Shown here: in pieces, positions 22,892 to 37,583 of the stretch
Numbering within the stretch: position 1 is the first letter of the stretch
How the letters are laid out: each line of letters begins with the position of its first letter
From: Pseudomonas moorei
GTDB lineage: Bacteria; Pseudomonadota; Gammaproteobacteria; Pseudomonadales; Pseudomonadaceae
NCBI RefSeq assembly: GCF_008801475.1
Contig: NZ_VZPP01000002.1
Location: forward strand, 480,087 to 544,086
Length of the DNA: 64,000 bases
Direction: 5' to 3'
Notes under the pieces: model-generated
Told to the model about the DNA's origin: nothing
The model's database searches: none
What the model saw: only the letters and a program-made list of their open reading frames with translations
Position numbers and translations under genes: made by a program

Positions 22892-23689
22892 TTAAGTTGG
22901 CTGGGCAGCGGCGATACGTGAGTTTTTGCGTTGACGACGAACCATCTCGCCGGCCAGAGCCAGGTAGGCAACAGCGCCACGGGATGATTTGTCGTACGCC
23001 AGCGCCGGCATGCCGTAGCTAGGAGCTTCGGCCAGACGGATGTTGCGTGGAATGACGGTGTCGTAGAGTTGCTCACCGAAGTGTTCCTTGAGCTGCGCCG
23101 ACACATCGTTCATCAGGCTCAGGCGCGGGTCGTACATCGTGCGCAGCAGACCTTCGACCTTGAGGTCAGGGTTCAGCAATTCGGCGATACGCTTGATGTT
23201 ATCCACAAGGTCGCTCAACCCTTCCAGTGCGAAGTACTCGCACTGCATGGGGATAATGACCCCATCGGCCGCGACAAGTGCGTTCAGCGTCAGCATCGAC
23301 AGCGACGGCGGACAGTCGATCAGGATGTAGTCGTAATTCTCGCGAATCGGCGCCAACGCGCTGCGCAGACGGCTTTCCTTCATCTGCATTTCCAGCAGAA
23401 CCACTTCAGCGGCGGTCAGGTCGCGGTTGGCCGGCAACAACTGGTAACCACCATGTTCGGAGAAGTGCATGGCCTGAGCCAGGTCGCACTCGCCGATCAA
23501 CAGGTCGTAGACCGAGTTTTCCAGACCGTGTTTATCCACACCGCTCCCCATGGTGGCGTTGCCTTGTGGATCGAGATCGATCAGCAACACCCGGCGCTTG
23601 GTCGCTACCAGGGATGCCGCGAGGTTGATGCAGGTGGTGGTCTTGCCCACACCACCCTTTTGGTTCGCTATCGCGAATACCTTAGCCAT
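22892..23689 (-). CDS. parA: Chromosome-partitioning ATPase ParA (Soj)
   Basis: A 265-residue deviant-Walker ATPase. MAKVFAIANQKGGVGKTTT holds the P-loop with the signature lysine K11 and K16. It moves ParB-parS complexes after replication. I take the ATG at 23689, the usual start in Pseudomonas; a TTG 18 bases earlier is less likely. It follows rsmG closely in the mnmG-rsmG-parA-parB run. Confidence 0.96.
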   Translation of the reverse strand: MAKVFAIANQKGGVGKTTTCINLAASLVATKRRVLLIDLDPQGNATMGSGVDKHGLENSVYDLLIGECDLAQAMHFSEHGGYQLLPANRDLTAAEVVLLEMQMKESRLRSALAPIRENYDYILIDCPPSLSMLTLNALVAADGVIIPMQCEYFALEGLSDLVDNIKRIAELLNPDLKVEGLLRTMYDPRLSLMNDVSAQLKEHFGEQLYDTVIPRNIRLAEAPSYGMPALAYDKSSRGAVAYLALAGEMVRRQRKNSRIAAAQPT

Positions 23690-23707
23690 TCTTGCTTGTG
23701 TTCCCAA

Positions 23708-24352
23708 TCATGCCGTGCGGCGCAGTATCAGCAGATGGCGTTGGCCTTGGCAACCGGGTACGGCCAGGGCGTGTTCGCTATCGAGGTGGAAGTCTGCCGG
23801 CAATGCTACCAGCTCATCGGCGGGATGAACGCCCTTCATTGCCAGCCAACGTGTATCGGTGTCGCCGAGGTGGCGAGTCCAGTTGGTGAAGTTCTCCATG
23901 CTGCTGAACGCCCGGGAAATGATCCCGTTGAATGGCTGAGCAGGCTGGAAGGCTTCGACACGACTGTGGATAACTTGCAGGTTATCCAGTTTGAGTTCGA
24001 GTTTGACCTGGGTCAGGAAGCGGGTTTTCTTGCCGTTGCTGTCCAGGCAGGTCACTTGGGACTCTGGAAACAGGATCGCCAATGGAATCCCCGGCATGCC
24101 GCCGCCGCTGCCCACGTCGAGCCAGCGACCGTTTTCGATGAACGACATCACGCTCAGACTATCGAGCAAGTGACGGGACACCATCTCGTCCGGATCGCGC
24201 ACGGCGGTCAGGTTGTAAGCCTTGTTCCATTTGATCAACAGGGCCAGATAACCCAGCAACTGCGCGTGCTGGGTTTCGGTCAGAGCAACACCGAGCTGGC
24301 GAGCACCTGTGGATAACTCTTCTGCATGTTGCGAGGTGACCAACGAACTCAA
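23708..24352 (-). CDS. rsmG: 16S rRNA (guanine-N7) methyltransferase RsmG
   Basis: A 214-residue SAM-dependent enzyme that methylates G527 of 16S rRNA. The cofactor motif is [16 protein letters not shown] near residue 77. It overlaps the mnmG stop by four bases (ATGA), which shows translational coupling. Loss of this gene is known to give low-level streptomycin resistance. Confidence 0.97.
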   Translation of the reverse strand: MSSLVTSQHAEELSTGARQLGVALTETQHAQLLGYLALLIKWNKAYNLTAVRDPDEMVSRHLLDSLSVMSFIENGRWLDVGSGGGMPGIPLAILFPESQVTCLDSNGKKTRFLTQVKLELKLDNLQVIHSRVEAFQPAQPFNGIISRAFSSMENFTNWTRHLGDTDTRWLAMKGVHPADELVALPADFHLDSEHALAVPGCQGQRHLLILRRTA

Positions 24353-26250
24353 GCGCTTTGCTCCAACTGACGGCCCGCGCCGCGTTTTTTCAAATGAATC
24401 ATCAACAGCGAAATGGCTGCCGGCGTAACGCCCGGAATACGCGAGGCCTGACCCAGTGTTTCCGGGCGAGTCGCACCGAGCTTGCTCTGGATCTCTTTGG
24501 AGAGACCGGAAATGTTCGTGTAATCGATATCCACAGGCAGTCTGATGTCTTCACTGGCCCGCAGACGAGCGATTTCATCCTGTTGGCGATCGATGTAGCC
24601 GGCGTACTTGGTCTTGATTTCGACCTGCTCGGCGACCTGTGGATCGTCTGCGCCCCCACCGGTCACGGCGATCAGACCAGCGTAGTCGATTTCCGGACGA
24701 CTCAAGAGATTCAGCAAGTTGTATTCGTGGGTCAGCGGCGTGCCGAATTTTTCGGCAATCGCATCACCTTGCTCGGTACCCGGGCGTACCCAGGTGCTTT
24801 TCAGGCGCTGCTCTTCCAGTTCGATGCTTTCGCGCTTTTTGCAGAAAGCCGCCCAGCGGATGTCATCCACCAGACCCAGCTCGCGACCTTTTTCGGTCAA
24901 GCGCAGGTCGGCGTTGTCTTCGCGCAGGATCAAACGGTATTCGGCACGAGAAGTGAACATCCGATACGGTTCTTGAGTACCCAGGGTAATCAGGTCGTCG
25001 ACCAACACACCGATGTAGGCCTCATCGCGACGCGGGCACCAGGCATCTTTGCCTTGCGCACGCAGTGCTGCGTTGGTTCCGGCCAACAAACCCTGGGCGC
25101 CGGCTTCTTCGTAACCGGTGGTGCCATTGATCTGTCCGGCGAAGAACAGACCGCCGATCACCTTGGTTTCCAGGCTGTATTTCAGGTCCCGCGGATCGAA
25201 GTAGTCGTACTCGATGGCGTAGCCCGGACGCACGATGTGCGCATTTTCCATGCCACGGATCGATTGCACGATCTGCAGCTGGACGTCGAACGGCAAGGAT
25301 GTGGATATCCCGTTCGGGTACAGCTCGTTTGTCGTCAGACCTTCCGGTTCGATGAAAACCTGATGGCTTTCCTTGTCGGCAAAGCGATGGATCTTGTCTT
25401 CGATCGACGGGCAATAACGCGGGCCGATGCCTTCAATCTCACCAGCAGCGGAATACATCGGCGAACGATCGAGGTTCGCGGCAATGATTTCGTGGGTGCG
25501 GGCGTTCGTGTGGGTAATCCAGCAACTGACTTGGCGTGGATGCTGTTCCTTATTGCCCATGAACGACATCACCGGGATTGGCGTATCGCCGGCTTGCTCG
25601 GTCATCACCGAGAAATCCACAGAGCGGGCGTCAATACGCGGCGGCGTACCGGTTTTAAGGCGACCGACGCGCAGCGGCAATTCACGCAGACGGTGAGCCA
25701 GGGCAATGGACGGTGGATCACCGGCGCGACCACCAGAAAAATTTTGCAGACCGATGTGGATAAGTCCACCCAGGAATGTGCCTGTGGTCAAAACCACTGA
25801 ATCTGCCAGGAAACGCAGGCCCATCTGGGTCACTACGCCGCGTACTTGCTCCTGCTCGACGATCAGATCATCTGCAGCCTGTTGAAATATCCACAGGTTC
25901 GGCTGGTTTTCCAGAATTTCGCGGACAGCAGCCTTGTAGAGAATCCGATCGGCCTGAGCGCGAGTGGCGCGCACGGCAGGGCCTTTGCGGCTGTTCAATA
26001 CGCGAAATTGAATACCACCTTTATCGGTGGCCAGGGCCATCGCACCGCCCAGGGCGTCGATTTCCTTGACCAGATGGCTTTTGCCAATGCCACCAATAGC
26101 GGGGTTGCAGCTCATGGCACCGAGGGTTTCCACGTTATGCGTCAGCAACAGGGTTTTCACCCCCATTCGTGCTGAGGCCAGTGCTGCCTCGGTACCGGCA
26201 TGACCGCCGCCGATGACGATCACTTCAAAACGGGAAGGGAAATCCACCAC
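24349..26250 (-). CDS. mnmG: tRNA uridine 5-carboxymethylaminomethyl modification enzyme MnmG
   Basis: A 633-residue FAD protein (old name GidA). The dinucleotide motif is [17 protein letters not shown] at the N-terminus, with the conserved [16 protein letters not shown] segment following. With MnmE it modifies the wobble uridine of several tRNAs. Its partner gene mnmE lies upstream across an AT-rich spacer. Confidence 0.98.
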   Translation of the reverse strand: MVDFPSRFEVIVIGGGHAGTEAALASARMGVKTLLLTHNVETLGAMSCNPAIGGIGKSHLVKEIDALGGAMALATDKGGIQFRVLNSRKGPAVRATRAQADRILYKAAVREILENQPNLWIFQQAADDLIVEQEQVRGVVTQMGLRFLADSVVLTTGTFLGGLIHIGLQNFSGGRAGDPPSIALAHRLRELPLRVGRLKTGTPPRIDARSVDFSVMTEQAGDTPIPVMSFMGNKEQHPRQVSCWITHTNARTHEIIAANLDRSPMYSAAGEIEGIGPRYCPSIEDKIHRFADKESHQVFIEPEGLTTNELYPNGISTSLPFDVQLQIVQSIRGMENAHIVRPGYAIEYDYFDPRDLKYSLETKVIGGLFFAGQINGTTGYEEAGAQGLLAGTNAALRAQGKDAWCPRRDEAYIGVLVDDLITLGTQEPYRMFTSRAEYRLILREDNADLRLTEKGRELGLVDDIRWAAFCKKRESIELEEQRLKSTWVRPGTEQGDAIAEKFGTPLTHEYNLLNLLSRPEIDYAGLIAVTGGGADDPQVAEQVEIKTKYAGYIDRQQDEIARLRASEDIRLPVDIDYTNISGLSKEIQSKLGATRPETLGQASRIPGVTPAAISLLMIHLKKRGAGRQLEQSA

Positions 26251-26798
26251 GCACCTCGTGCCTGCTTAAGTAGGTAATTCAGGAATAGTTTGAGCTCAGG
26301 TTTTTGGACCTGGTCGACAAGTATAGGGACTTCCCCCTTCCTAAAGAACCCTTTGCACAAAAATTAACCAGCTGTGGAGAAGTCGGAGTTATAGAAATTA
26401 AAAAGAGAGAAATTTATTAAATCTTTGTTTTTATGTTTATTTCTACTGACCGACCTTTCTGTGGATAGATCGACGCAGCCCTTTATTTTCAATGTGTACA
26501 GCGATTCAAAACCCTGTGGTCATGTACCAAGGAGGTCCTTGGATAACAGGTGTAAGCCTGTGGATTAAAGTATTGGTTATCCACAGAGGCGGTTATCTTC
26601 AGTTTTCGGGCCTTGTTATCAACTGCCCTTAGCGGCGGTTATTCACAGGGCTTAATCCACAGAAAACAGCTGATTGAGCAAATCCAGGGCACAGAAAATC
26701 CGCCAGCTCGGAAAAAATTCCGCTCGGCATAGCAGGCTGGTGTGGAAAAAAGGGAGAACAGACAGGCACGAATGGCCTGTCTGTGGACAACGAGGGGG
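26251..26798. other. Gene-free AT-rich spacer with DnaA boxes (origin-like)
   Basis: About 550 bp between mnmE and mnmG. It has an AT-rich run at about 26396-26446, one exact DnaA box (TTATCCACA, 26577-26585) and several near matches: TTATTCACA at 26639-26647, TAATCCACA at 26653-26661, TGTGGATAG near 26460, TGTGGATTA near 26559 and TGTGGACAA near 26781. It also contains the presumed promoter of mnmG. No gene is seen. Confidence 0.5.
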
Positions 26799-28169
26799 TT
26801 ATTTACCGATGCAGAAGCTGGAGAAGATCCGGCCCAACAAGTCATCGGAGCTGAAGGCGCCGGTGATTTCGCCCAAAAATTGCTGAGCCAGGCGCAAATC
26901 TTCGGCGAGCAATTCTCCAGCACCCGCCAATGTCAGTTGAGCGCGACCGTGCTCAAGGGAAGCGCTGGCATGTCGCAATGCCTCAAGATGACGCCGGCGC
27001 GCGCTGAAGCTGCTTTCGGAGGTCTGTTCATAACCCATGCAGGCCTTGAGGTGATCGCGCAGCAGCTCCAGCCCTGCGCCAGCGGACTTGGCGCTCAGGC
27101 TGATGGTGACATGGCCATCGTCACTGACATCCAGAGCGATCGCTTCACCCGTGAGGTCTGCCTTGTTGCGGATCAGCGTGACCTTTGCCGGATCGGGGCG
27201 GGTTTCGAGGAATTCCGGCCACAGTGCAAAGGGATCCACTGCTTCGGGGGCCGTGGCATCGACGACCAGCAACACGCGATCTGCCTCACCAATGGCTTTC
27301 AATGCCCGTTCCACACCGATTTTTTCCACATGATCATCGGTGTCACGAAGTCCCGCGGTGTCGACCACATGCAGGGGCATGCCATCGATGTGGATATGTT
27401 CGCGCAGCACGTCGCGAGTGGTGCCGGCAATTTCGGTCACGATTGCCGCTTCACGACCAGCCAGGGCATTGAGCAGACTGGATTTGCCGGCATTCGGTCG
27501 GCCGGCAATGACAACGGTCATGCCATCACGCAACAACGCGCCCTGCCCGGCTTCGCGCATCACGGTGGATAACTCGTCGCGCACTTTGTCGAGCATGCTC
27601 AACACGTGGCCATCGGCGAGGAAATCGATTTCTTCTTCAGGGAAGTCGATGGCGGCTTCGACATAGATCCGCAAGCCGATCAGTTGTTCGGTGAGGTTAT
27701 GCACACGCACCGAGAACGCACCCTGCAGGGAACGTAGCGCATTTCGGGCCGCCTGGGCCGAACTGGCTTCGATCAAGTCAGCAATCGCTTCGGCCTGGGC
27801 CAGGTCGAGTTTGTCGTTCAGAAAAGCGCGTTCGCTGAATTCACCCGGTCGGGCGAGTCGACAGCCCAATTCCAGGCAGCGCTTGAGCAGCATATCCAGA
27901 ACAATAGGGCCACCGTGCCCCTGCAATTCCAGGACATCTTCGCCGGTGAACGAGTTGGGGCCCGGGAAATACAGCACGATGCCTTGGTCCAGCACCTCAT
28001 CGTTGGCGCCGAGGAATGGCCCGTAATGAGCAAATCTTGGCTTGAGCTCACGACCACTGAAGGCCTTGGCCGCAGCGCTGGCCAACGGCCCGGAAATGCG
28101 GACGATGCCAACGCCTCCGCGACCTTGGGCGGTGGCGACGGCAGCGATGGTTTCACGAGGAGCGCTCAT
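26799..28169 (-). CDS. mnmE: tRNA modification GTPase MnmE
   Basis: A 456-residue enzyme that works with MnmG on wobble uridines. A folate-binding N-terminal domain, a helical domain with an inserted GTPase and a C-terminal CIGK motif with the functional cysteine are all present. GTPase motifs: [26 protein letters not shown] and NKAD. The ATG at 28169 ([13 protein letters not shown]) is the usual start; an earlier in-frame ATG would add six residues. Confidence 0.97.
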   Translation of the reverse strand: MSAPRETIAAVATAQGRGGVGIVRISGPLASAAAKAFSGRELKPRFAHYGPFLGANDEVLDQGIVLYFPGPNSFTGEDVLELQGHGGPIVLDMLLKRCLELGCRLARPGEFSERAFLNDKLDLAQAEAIADLIEASSAQAARNALRSLQGAFSVRVHNLTEQLIGLRIYVEAAIDFPEEEIDFLADGHVLSMLDKVRDELSTVMREAGQGALLRDGMTVVIAGRPNAGKSSLLNALAGREAAIVTEIAGTTRDVLREHIHIDGMPLHVVDTAGLRDTDDHVEKIGVERALKAIGEADRVLLVVDATAPEAVDPFALWPEFLETRPDPAKVTLIRNKADLTGEAIALDVSDDGHVTISLSAKSAGAGLELLRDHLKACMGYEQTSESSFSARRRHLEALRHASASLEHGRAQLTLAGAGELLAEDLRLAQQFLGEITGAFSSDDLLGRIFSSFCIGK

Positions 28170-28201
28170 AAACCGGTATCCAGACAAAAGTGACAGATAG
28201 C

Positions 28202-28225
28202 AAAACGCCCCACTAGGGGGCGTCT
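28202..28225 (-). terminator. Terminator after yidC
   Basis: GACGCCCCCTAGTGGGGCGT followed by TTT on the minus strand, 25 bases past the yidC stop. Confidence 0.8.
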
Positions 28226-28248
28226 TGAGTGGTTATCCACAGTGTAAG

Positions 28249-29928
28249 TCAGGCAGCCGCTTTGGTAGCTGCTTCGATCTTACGAGTGATGTACCACTGT
28301 TGGGCGATGGACAGGCAGTTGTTCACTACCCAGTACAGCACCAGACCAGCCGGGAACCACAGGAAGAAGAAGGTGAAGATGATTGGCATCAGCTTCATCA
28401 CTTTGGCCTGCATCGGATCCGGAGGCGTCGGGTTCAACTGCTGCTGGATGAACATGGTTGCACCCATGATGATCGGCAGAATGAAGAACGGATCCTTGAT
28501 CGACAGGTCTGTAATCCACAGGATGAACGGAGCCTGACGCATTTCGACGCTTTCCAGCAGAACCCAGTACAGCGATAGGAAAACCGGCATCTGCACGAGG
28601 ATTGGCAAGCAACCACCCAGCGGATTGATCTTCTCTTTCTTGTACAGCTCCATCATGGCCTGCGACATTTTCTGCCGGTCATCGCCATGTTGCTCTTTCA
28701 GCGCGGCCAGTCTTGGGGCCACTGCACGCATGCGCGCCATGGATTTGTAGCTGGCGGCCGACAACGGGAAGAAAAGCCCCTTGATCAGCATGGTCAGGAA
28801 AATGATCGAGAAGCCCCAGTTACCCACAATGGCGTGGATGTGTTGCAGCAGCCAGAAGATCGGTTGAGCGATGAACCACAGAATGCCGTAGTCAACGGTC
28901 AGTTCCAGACCTGGGGACAACTGTTTCAGCACAGCCTGGCTTTTCGGACCGGCGTACAAAACAGCGCTGGTTTCAGCCTTGGCACCTGGCGCAACGGTCA
29001 AGGATGGACCGGTGTAGCCAATGATGTAGTTGCCTTTGCTGTCTTTACGGGTCTGGACGACGTTGTTTTCGCCCTTGGCCGGAATCCAGGCAGTCACGAA
29101 GTAGTGTTGCAGCCAGGCTACCCAACCGCCGGTAACGTTTTCTTTCAGCTGTCCTTTGTCCATGTCCTTCATGGACACTTTCTTGTACGGCTCGGAACTT
29201 GTCCACAGGGCTGCACCCAGGTAAGTCGCGGTGCCGGTGGCGGTGCTGGAAGACGGATCGGCGCTGGAGTCACGCTTCAATTGCGCGAACATTGCACCGG
29301 ACCACGGCTGAGTGCTTTCGTTGTCGATCAGGTAGGAAACGGTTACGTCATACAGGCCACGCTTCAGGGTGAAACGCTTGATGTAATTGACGCCGTCCTT
29401 GCTGAACTTCAGGTCCACGACCAATTGGTCCTGACCATCAGCCAGTTGATAGATCTTCTTCTCCGAGGAGTAAACCGGACGACCGGCAGGACTTGCGTCC
29501 GGGCCGTTGCTTCCGATCAAGCCACTCTGAGCCAGATAAGTCCGCTCGTTGCCGTTATCGAACAGCTGGAATGGAATTTCCGGATGGTCCTGGCGACGTG
29601 GATACAGCGGCAATTTCAGCTGCGCAACATCACCACCTTGTGGATCGATAGCCAGATCGAGCACATCCGTTTTGATCTGGATGAGGTCGGTGCTTGCCGC
29701 TACCGGAGTTTCGGCAGGTGCGCTGGTATCGTTTGCGGCGCGTGGAATGTCGTCACTGACGGACGCTTTATTGCCAGTTGCCGTATCCGGGAGGCCCGGT
29801 GCGGAAGTACTGGAAGCAACATTCTGAGTCGGCAGGGCAGCCTGGCCATAGTCCTGGTTCCATTTAAGAACCATAACGTAGGACACGATTGCCAGGGCGA
29901 CGATCAGGATCGTGCGTTTGATATCCAT
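28249..29928 (-). CDS. yidC: Membrane protein insertase YidC
   Basis: A 559-residue inner-membrane insertase of the gram-negative type. It has an N-terminal signal anchor (MDIKRTILIVALAIVSYVM), a large periplasmic beta domain (about 40-340) and a C-terminal core of membrane helices with the QMPVFLSLYWVLLESVEMR region. It inserts proteins such as AtpE and AtpB, alone or with SecYEG. It follows yidD by two bases in the rpmH-rnpA-yidD-yidC cluster. Confidence 0.98.
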   Translation of the reverse strand: MDIKRTILIVALAIVSYVMVLKWNQDYGQAALPTQNVASSTSAPGLPDTATGNKASVSDDIPRAANDTSAPAETPVAASTDLIQIKTDVLDLAIDPQGGDVAQLKLPLYPRRQDHPEIPFQLFDNGNERTYLAQSGLIGSNGPDASPAGRPVYSSEKKIYQLADGQDQLVVDLKFSKDGVNYIKRFTLKRGLYDVTVSYLIDNESTQPWSGAMFAQLKRDSSADPSSSTATGTATYLGAALWTSSEPYKKVSMKDMDKGQLKENVTGGWVAWLQHYFVTAWIPAKGENNVVQTRKDSKGNYIIGYTGPSLTVAPGAKAETSAVLYAGPKSQAVLKQLSPGLELTVDYGILWFIAQPIFWLLQHIHAIVGNWGFSIIFLTMLIKGLFFPLSAASYKSMARMRAVAPRLAALKEQHGDDRQKMSQAMMELYKKEKINPLGGCLPILVQMPVFLSLYWVLLESVEMRQAPFILWITDLSIKDPFFILPIIMGATMFIQQQLNPTPPDPMQAKVMKLMPIIFTFFFLWFPAGLVLYWVVNNCLSIAQQWYITRKIEAATKAAA

Positions 29929-29930
29929 GA

Positions 29931-30176
29931 TTACTCGGCCATCGAAGAAGAACGGGAGGTAGGGATAGGTGGAACCGGGTCATAACCACCGGGATTCCAC
30001 GGATGACAGCGACCTAAACGACGAAAGGTCAGCCAGCCACCGCGCAGGAGGCCATGATTTTCGATGGCTTCTAACGCGTAGCAGGAACAACTGGGGTAGA
30101 AACGACAGTGATTGGCCATCAGGGGACTAATGGCAAAGCGGTAAAACTGGATCGGAACGAGTGCCAGTTTACGCAT
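29931..30176 (-). CDS. yidD: Membrane insertion efficiency factor YidD
   Basis: An 81-residue protein with the family core [15 protein letters not shown] and [22 protein letters not shown] end (here [17 protein letters not shown]). It is an amphipathic membrane-associated protein that assists YidC. It overlaps the end of rnpA by eight bases and is followed at once by yidC. Confidence 0.96.
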   Translation of the reverse strand: MRKLALVPIQFYRFAISPLMANHCRFYPSCSCYALEAIENHGLLRGGWLTFRRLGRCHPWNPGGYDPVPPIPTSRSSSMAE

Positions 30177-30570
30177 CTGGACTGTCTACCCCTACAGTTT
30201 CGGTTTTCACTGCTGGTACCGGCGTGCTGCGTGCCAGTCGTTTCCAGAGCTTGCCGAAATGCTGAATCAATTCGGGGTTTTCTACGTCACCTAAACCTTT
30301 GCGCGCGACGATAACAATGTCCCAACCGACCAGTGAATCCTGGTGCAGGCGAAACGATTCGCGCATCAGACGTTTGAGGCGATTGCGCTCGACGGAGAGC
30401 TTTACGCTCTTTTTCCCGATAACCAGCCCGAGACGGGGGTGATCAAGATCGTTGTTGCGCGCAAGGAGCAGGAGATTTTTCCCCGGAACCTTGCCGGTAG
30501 GGGAGTCAAAGACTGCCTTGAAATGCCGGGGAGTAAGCAGACGCTTTTCCCGACTGAAGTCCTGACTCAC
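30169..30570 (-). CDS. rnpA: Ribonuclease P protein component
   Basis: A basic 133-residue protein that helps the RNase P RNA cut tRNA 5' leaders. The signature [16 protein letters not shown] is present near residue 60. The frame is open far upstream over rpmH, so the start is decided by homology. GTG at 30570 gives [12 protein letters not shown], close to other Pseudomonas (usually MVS...). GGAG directly abuts this GTG, which is unusually tight, so the exact start is uncertain. Confidence 0.93.
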   Translation of the reverse strand: MSQDFSREKRLLTPRHFKAVFDSPTGKVPGKNLLLLARNNDLDHPRLGLVIGKKSVKLSVERNRLKRLMRESFRLHQDSLVGWDIVIVARKGLGDVENPELIQHFGKLWKRLARSTPVPAVKTETVGVDSPDA

Positions 30571-30586
30571 CTCCAGTGCCGGATTA

Positions 30587-30721
30587 TCAAACTGCCAGAC
30601 GCGCACGACCTTTGGCGCGACGACGCGACAGAACGGCACGACCGTTCTTGGTAGCCATGCGAGCACGGAAACCGTGGGTACGAGCGCGTTTGATAGTGCT
30701 TGGTTGGAAAGTACGTTTCAT
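30587..30721 (-). CDS. rpmH: 50S ribosomal protein L34
   Basis: A 44-residue, very basic protein: [20 protein letters not shown] at the start and AKGRARLAV at the end, the standard L34 pattern. It is the first gene of the leftward rpmH-rnpA-yidD-yidC cluster, and its upstream side is oriC. Sixteen bases separate it from rnpA. Confidence 0.97.
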   Translation of the reverse strand: MKRTFQPSTIKRARTHGFRARMATKNGRAVLSRRRAKGRARLAV

Positions 30722-31287
30722 TGTCGTGTTACCTGGTTCGTCCACAACGGGCCGGAATGGCCCCCGTTTTAAGAGACCGGGGATTCTAGAGAAAGCAAGC
30801 CTCTAGGTCAATTTCCAACCAACGTTTCTTATAAATAGATCTCCGGACGTTTTGCAGCGCGACCCTCCTTCGCCAAACATAAAATTAAAGAAGGAGAGTA
30901 TTTAAAGCTTTTCTGTAAAGCTTATAAAAGCTAGGGGCGCGGTCATCTGTGGATAACTGGCTTCAGGCCTTTTAACACGTGATGTACAGAGAATGACAAC
31001 TACAGTGGAAAACCGTGTTCAGCCTGTGCTGCACTGTCGGATAACCTGTGGGCGAAAGAGTGCCTTATCCACAGGCAGGTTATCCACTGACTTTCACCCC
31101 CAGTTGTGCAATGGGCTCTGACCCGGTTATCCACAGAGCTTATTCACAGACCATTGGTCGTCTTTTTTGCGTATAAAACGTTGATTCTTCTTGGCTGGTG
31201 ATCAACCTTCATGTGGATAAGTCGGCGTCTGGTCGCTACAATGGCCGCTTGTTTTTGCCTCACCGGCTTTCAACTTAGGGGATATCC
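30722..31287. other. oriC: Chromosomal replication origin oriC
   Basis: The rpmH-dnaA spacer, the known origin position in Pseudomonas. Exact DnaA boxes (TTATCCACA or complement) lie at 30948-30956, 31065-31073, 31127-31135 and 31212-31220, with near matches at 31080-31088 (TTATCCACT) and 31140-31148 (TTATTCACA). An AT-rich stretch (about 30825-30935, with ATAAAATTAAAG and TTTAAAGC) is the likely unwinding region. The promoters of rpmH (leftward) and dnaA (rightward) must also be here; the box at 31212 is 68 bp before dnaA and may serve autoregulation. Confidence 0.93.
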
Positions 31288-32799
31288 GTGTCAGTGGAAC
31301 TTTGGCAGCAGTGCGTGGAGCTTTTGCGCGATGAGCTGCCTGCCCAACAATTCAACACTTGGATCCGTCCACTACAGGTCGAAGCTGAAGGCGACGAGTT
31401 GCGTGTCTATGCACCCAATCGTTTTGTGCTGGACTGGGTCAACGAAAAATACCTGAGCCGCGTCCTGGAGTTGCTGGACGAGCATGGCAATGGCATGGCG
31501 CCAGCGCTTTCCTTATTAATAGGCAGCAAACGCAGCTCGGCGCCGCGTGCCGCGCCGAATGCTCCGCTGGCGGCTGCGGCCTCCCAGGCTGCGGCTGCAC
31601 CGGTCAGCGCACCACCACCGGCGGCGGCTCCAACCAAGCGTGCCACGCAAAAAGTGGCCGAGGTCACTGAAGAAGAGCCTTCGCGCGACAGCTTCGATCC
31701 GATGGCCGGCGCCAGCTCCCAGCAAGCACCGGTTCGTTCTGAACAACGCACCGTGCAGGTTGAAGGCGCGCTCAAGCACACCAGCTACCTGAACCGTACC
31801 TTCACCTTCGAAAACTTCGTTGAGGGCAAGTCCAACCAACTGGCCCGGGCTGCGGCCTGGCAAGTGGCGGACAACCCCAAGCACGGTTACAACCCGCTCT
31901 TCCTTTATGGTGGTGTCGGTTTGGGTAAAACCCACTTGATGCACGCTGTGGGTAACCACCTATTAAAGAAGAACCCGAATGCCAAGGTCGTGTATCTGCA
32001 TTCCGAACGCTTCGTGGCCGACATGGTCAAGGCCCTGCAACTGAACGCGATCAACGAGTTCAAGCGTTTCTACCGTTCGGTGGACGCCTTGCTGATCGAC
32101 GACATTCAGTTCTTCGCCCGCAAGGAACGTTCCCAGGAAGAGTTTTTCCACACCTTCAACGCACTGCTTGAAGGTGGTCAGCAGGTCATTCTCACCAGTG
32201 ACCGCTACCCGAAGGAAATCGAAGGCCTTGAAGAGCGCCTGAAATCCCGCTTCGGCTGGGGCCTAACGGTAGCCGTCGAGCCTCCTGAGCTGGAAACCCG
32301 TGTGGCGATCCTGATGAAAAAGGCCGACCAGGCCAAGGTCGAACTGCCCCATGATGCGGCGTTCTTCATTGCCCAGCGTATTCGCTCCAACGTCCGGGAG
32401 CTGGAAGGCGCGCTTAAACGCGTGATTGCCCACTCGCACTTCATGGGGCGCGACATCACCATCGAGTTGATTCGTGAATCCCTGAAAGACCTGCTGGCGC
32501 TGCAAGATAAACTGGTCTCTGTGGATAACATTCAGCGCACTGTCGCCGAGTACTACAAGATCAAGATCTCTGACTTGCTGTCCAAACGCCGTTCGCGTTC
32601 GGTCGCCCGTCCGCGTCAGGTCGCCATGGCGTTGTCCAAGGAGCTGACCAACCACAGCCTGCCGGAAATTGGCGATGTGTTTGGCGGTCGCGATCACACG
32701 ACGGTGTTGCACGCCTGCCGCAAGATCAACGAACTTAAGGAATCCGACGCGGACATCCGCGAGGACTACAAGAACCTGCTGCGTACACTGACCACTTGA
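31288..32799 (+). CDS. dnaA: Chromosomal replication initiator protein DnaA
   Basis: A 503-residue AAA+ initiator. Domain I (1-80), a long Ala/Pro-rich linker (about 83-150), Walker [10 protein letters not shown] (208-216), Walker B LLIDDIQ (268-274) and a C-terminal DNA-binding domain with the signature [15 protein letters not shown]. The start is GTG at 31288 with AGGGGA upstream. A DnaA box also lies within the gene (32520-32528). dnaN follows 39 bp later. Confidence 0.99.
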   Translation: MSVELWQQCVELLRDELPAQQFNTWIRPLQVEAEGDELRVYAPNRFVLDWVNEKYLSRVLELLDEHGNGMAPALSLLIGSKRSSAPRAAPNAPLAAAASQAAAAPVSAPPPAAAPTKRATQKVAEVTEEEPSRDSFDPMAGASSQQAPVRSEQRTVQVEGALKHTSYLNRTFTFENFVEGKSNQLARAAAWQVADNPKHGYNPLFLYGGVGLGKTHLMHAVGNHLLKKNPNAKVVYLHSERFVADMVKALQLNAINEFKRFYRSVDALLIDDIQFFARKERSQEEFFHTFNALLEGGQQVILTSDRYPKEIEGLEERLKSRFGWGLTVAVEPPELETRVAILMKKADQAKVELPHDAAFFIAQRIRSNVRELEGALKRVIAHSHFMGRDITIELIRESLKDLLALQDKLVSVDNIQRTVAEYYKIKISDLLSKRRSRSVARPRQVAMALSKELTNHSLPEIGDVFGGRDHTTVLHACRKINELKESDADIREDYKNLLRTLTT

Positions 32800-32838
32800 T
32801 GAACACCAGCGCAGCTTATTAAGGCAAGGGACTAGACC

Positions 32839-33942
32839 ATGCATTTCACCATTCAACGCGAAGCCCTGTTGAAACCCCTGCAACTGGTCGCAGGCGTCGT
32901 CGAGCGCCGCCAGACCTTGCCGGTGCTCTCCAACGTGCTGCTGGTTGTCGAAGGCCAGCAACTGTCGCTGACCGGTACCGACCTGGAAGTCGAGCTGGTC
33001 GGTCGTGTTCAACTCGAAGAGCCTGCCGAACCAGGTTCCATCACCGTGCCTGCGCGCAAACTGATGGATATTTGCAAAAGCCTGCCGAACGATGCGCTGA
33101 TCGATATCAAGGTCGACGAGCAGAAGCTGGTGGTAAAGGCCGGCCGTAGCCGCTTTACCCTGTCGACCCTGCCGGCCAATGATTTCCCGACGGTTGAAGA
33201 AGGCCCGGGTTCGCTGACCTGCAGCCTGGAGCAAAGCAAACTGCGTCGCCTCATCGAGCGCACCAGTTTCGCCATGGCCCAGCAGGACGTGCGTTACTAC
33301 CTGAACGGCATGCTGCTTGAAGTTTCTGCCGGTGTCATTCGCGCTGTCGCCACTGACGGCCATCGTCTGGCCATGTGCTCGATGCAGGCCGATATCGGTC
33401 AGCCGGATCGCCATCAGGTCATCGTACCGCGCAAAGGCATACTTGAACTTGCCCGCCTCCTGACCGAGCCGGACGGCATCGTCAGCATTGTCCTGGGTCA
33501 GCATCACATTCGTGCCACCACCGGTGAGTTCACCTTCACCTCCAAACTGGTCGACGGTAAATTCCCGGATTACGAGCGCGTTCTGCCGAAAGGCGGCGAC
33601 AAGCTGGTACTCGGTGACCGCCAGGCATTGCGCGAAGCCTTCAGCCGTACCGCGATTCTGTCCAACGAGAAATACCGCGGCATCCGCCTGCAACTGGCCA
33701 ATGGTCAACTGAAGATCCAGGCGAACAACCCGGAGCAGGAAGAGGCGGAGGAAGAAGTCGGCGTTGAATACAACGGCGGCTCCCTTGAGATCGGCTTCAA
33801 CGTCAGCTACTTGCTCGACGTACTGGGCGTGATGACCACCGAGCAGGTTCGTCTGATCCTGTCCGACTCCAACAGCAGTGCGCTGGTGCAAGAGTCCGAC
33901 AACGACGATTCGGCCTACGTTGTCATGCCGATGCGTCTGTAA
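32839..33942 (+). CDS. dnaN: DNA polymerase III beta sliding clamp
   Basis: A 367-residue ring-forming processivity factor with three similar clamp domains. The start is MHFTIQREALLKPLQLVAGV and the C-terminus ends in YVVMPMRL, which lines the partner-binding pocket. The dnaA-dnaN-recF-gyrB order is conserved, and the gap to recF is 20 bp. Confidence 0.99.
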   Translation: MHFTIQREALLKPLQLVAGVVERRQTLPVLSNVLLVVEGQQLSLTGTDLEVELVGRVQLEEPAEPGSITVPARKLMDICKSLPNDALIDIKVDEQKLVVKAGRSRFTLSTLPANDFPTVEEGPGSLTCSLEQSKLRRLIERTSFAMAQQDVRYYLNGMLLEVSAGVIRAVATDGHRLAMCSMQADIGQPDRHQVIVPRKGILELARLLTEPDGIVSIVLGQHHIRATTGEFTFTSKLVDGKFPDYERVLPKGGDKLVLGDRQALREAFSRTAILSNEKYRGIRLQLANGQLKIQANNPEQEEAEEEVGVEYNGGSLEIGFNVSYLLDVLGVMTTEQVRLILSDSNSSALVQESDNDDSAYVVMPMRL

Positions 33943-33962
33943 TCATGCTCAGCAGAAGCTAG

Positions 33963-37489
<3,527 letters not shown>

Positions 37490-37515
37490 TACTCGTTTAA
37501 CTCGTCAAACGAAAG

Positions 37516-37543
37516 AGGCCAACGTCATGCGTTGGCCTTTTTT
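37516..37543 (+). terminator. Terminator of gyrB
   Basis: AGGCCAAC pairs with GTTGGCCT, followed by a T6 run, 27 bases after the gyrB stop. Confidence 0.92.
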
Positions 37544-37583
37544 GTTGCAGAACCAATCGATTGAAACGGCCATCTCGCAGGCA

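Noticed and set aside
32263..33891. Long minus-strand open frame opposite dnaA/dnaN
   Set aside because: Shadow of conserved genes, low-complexity composition, no domain.
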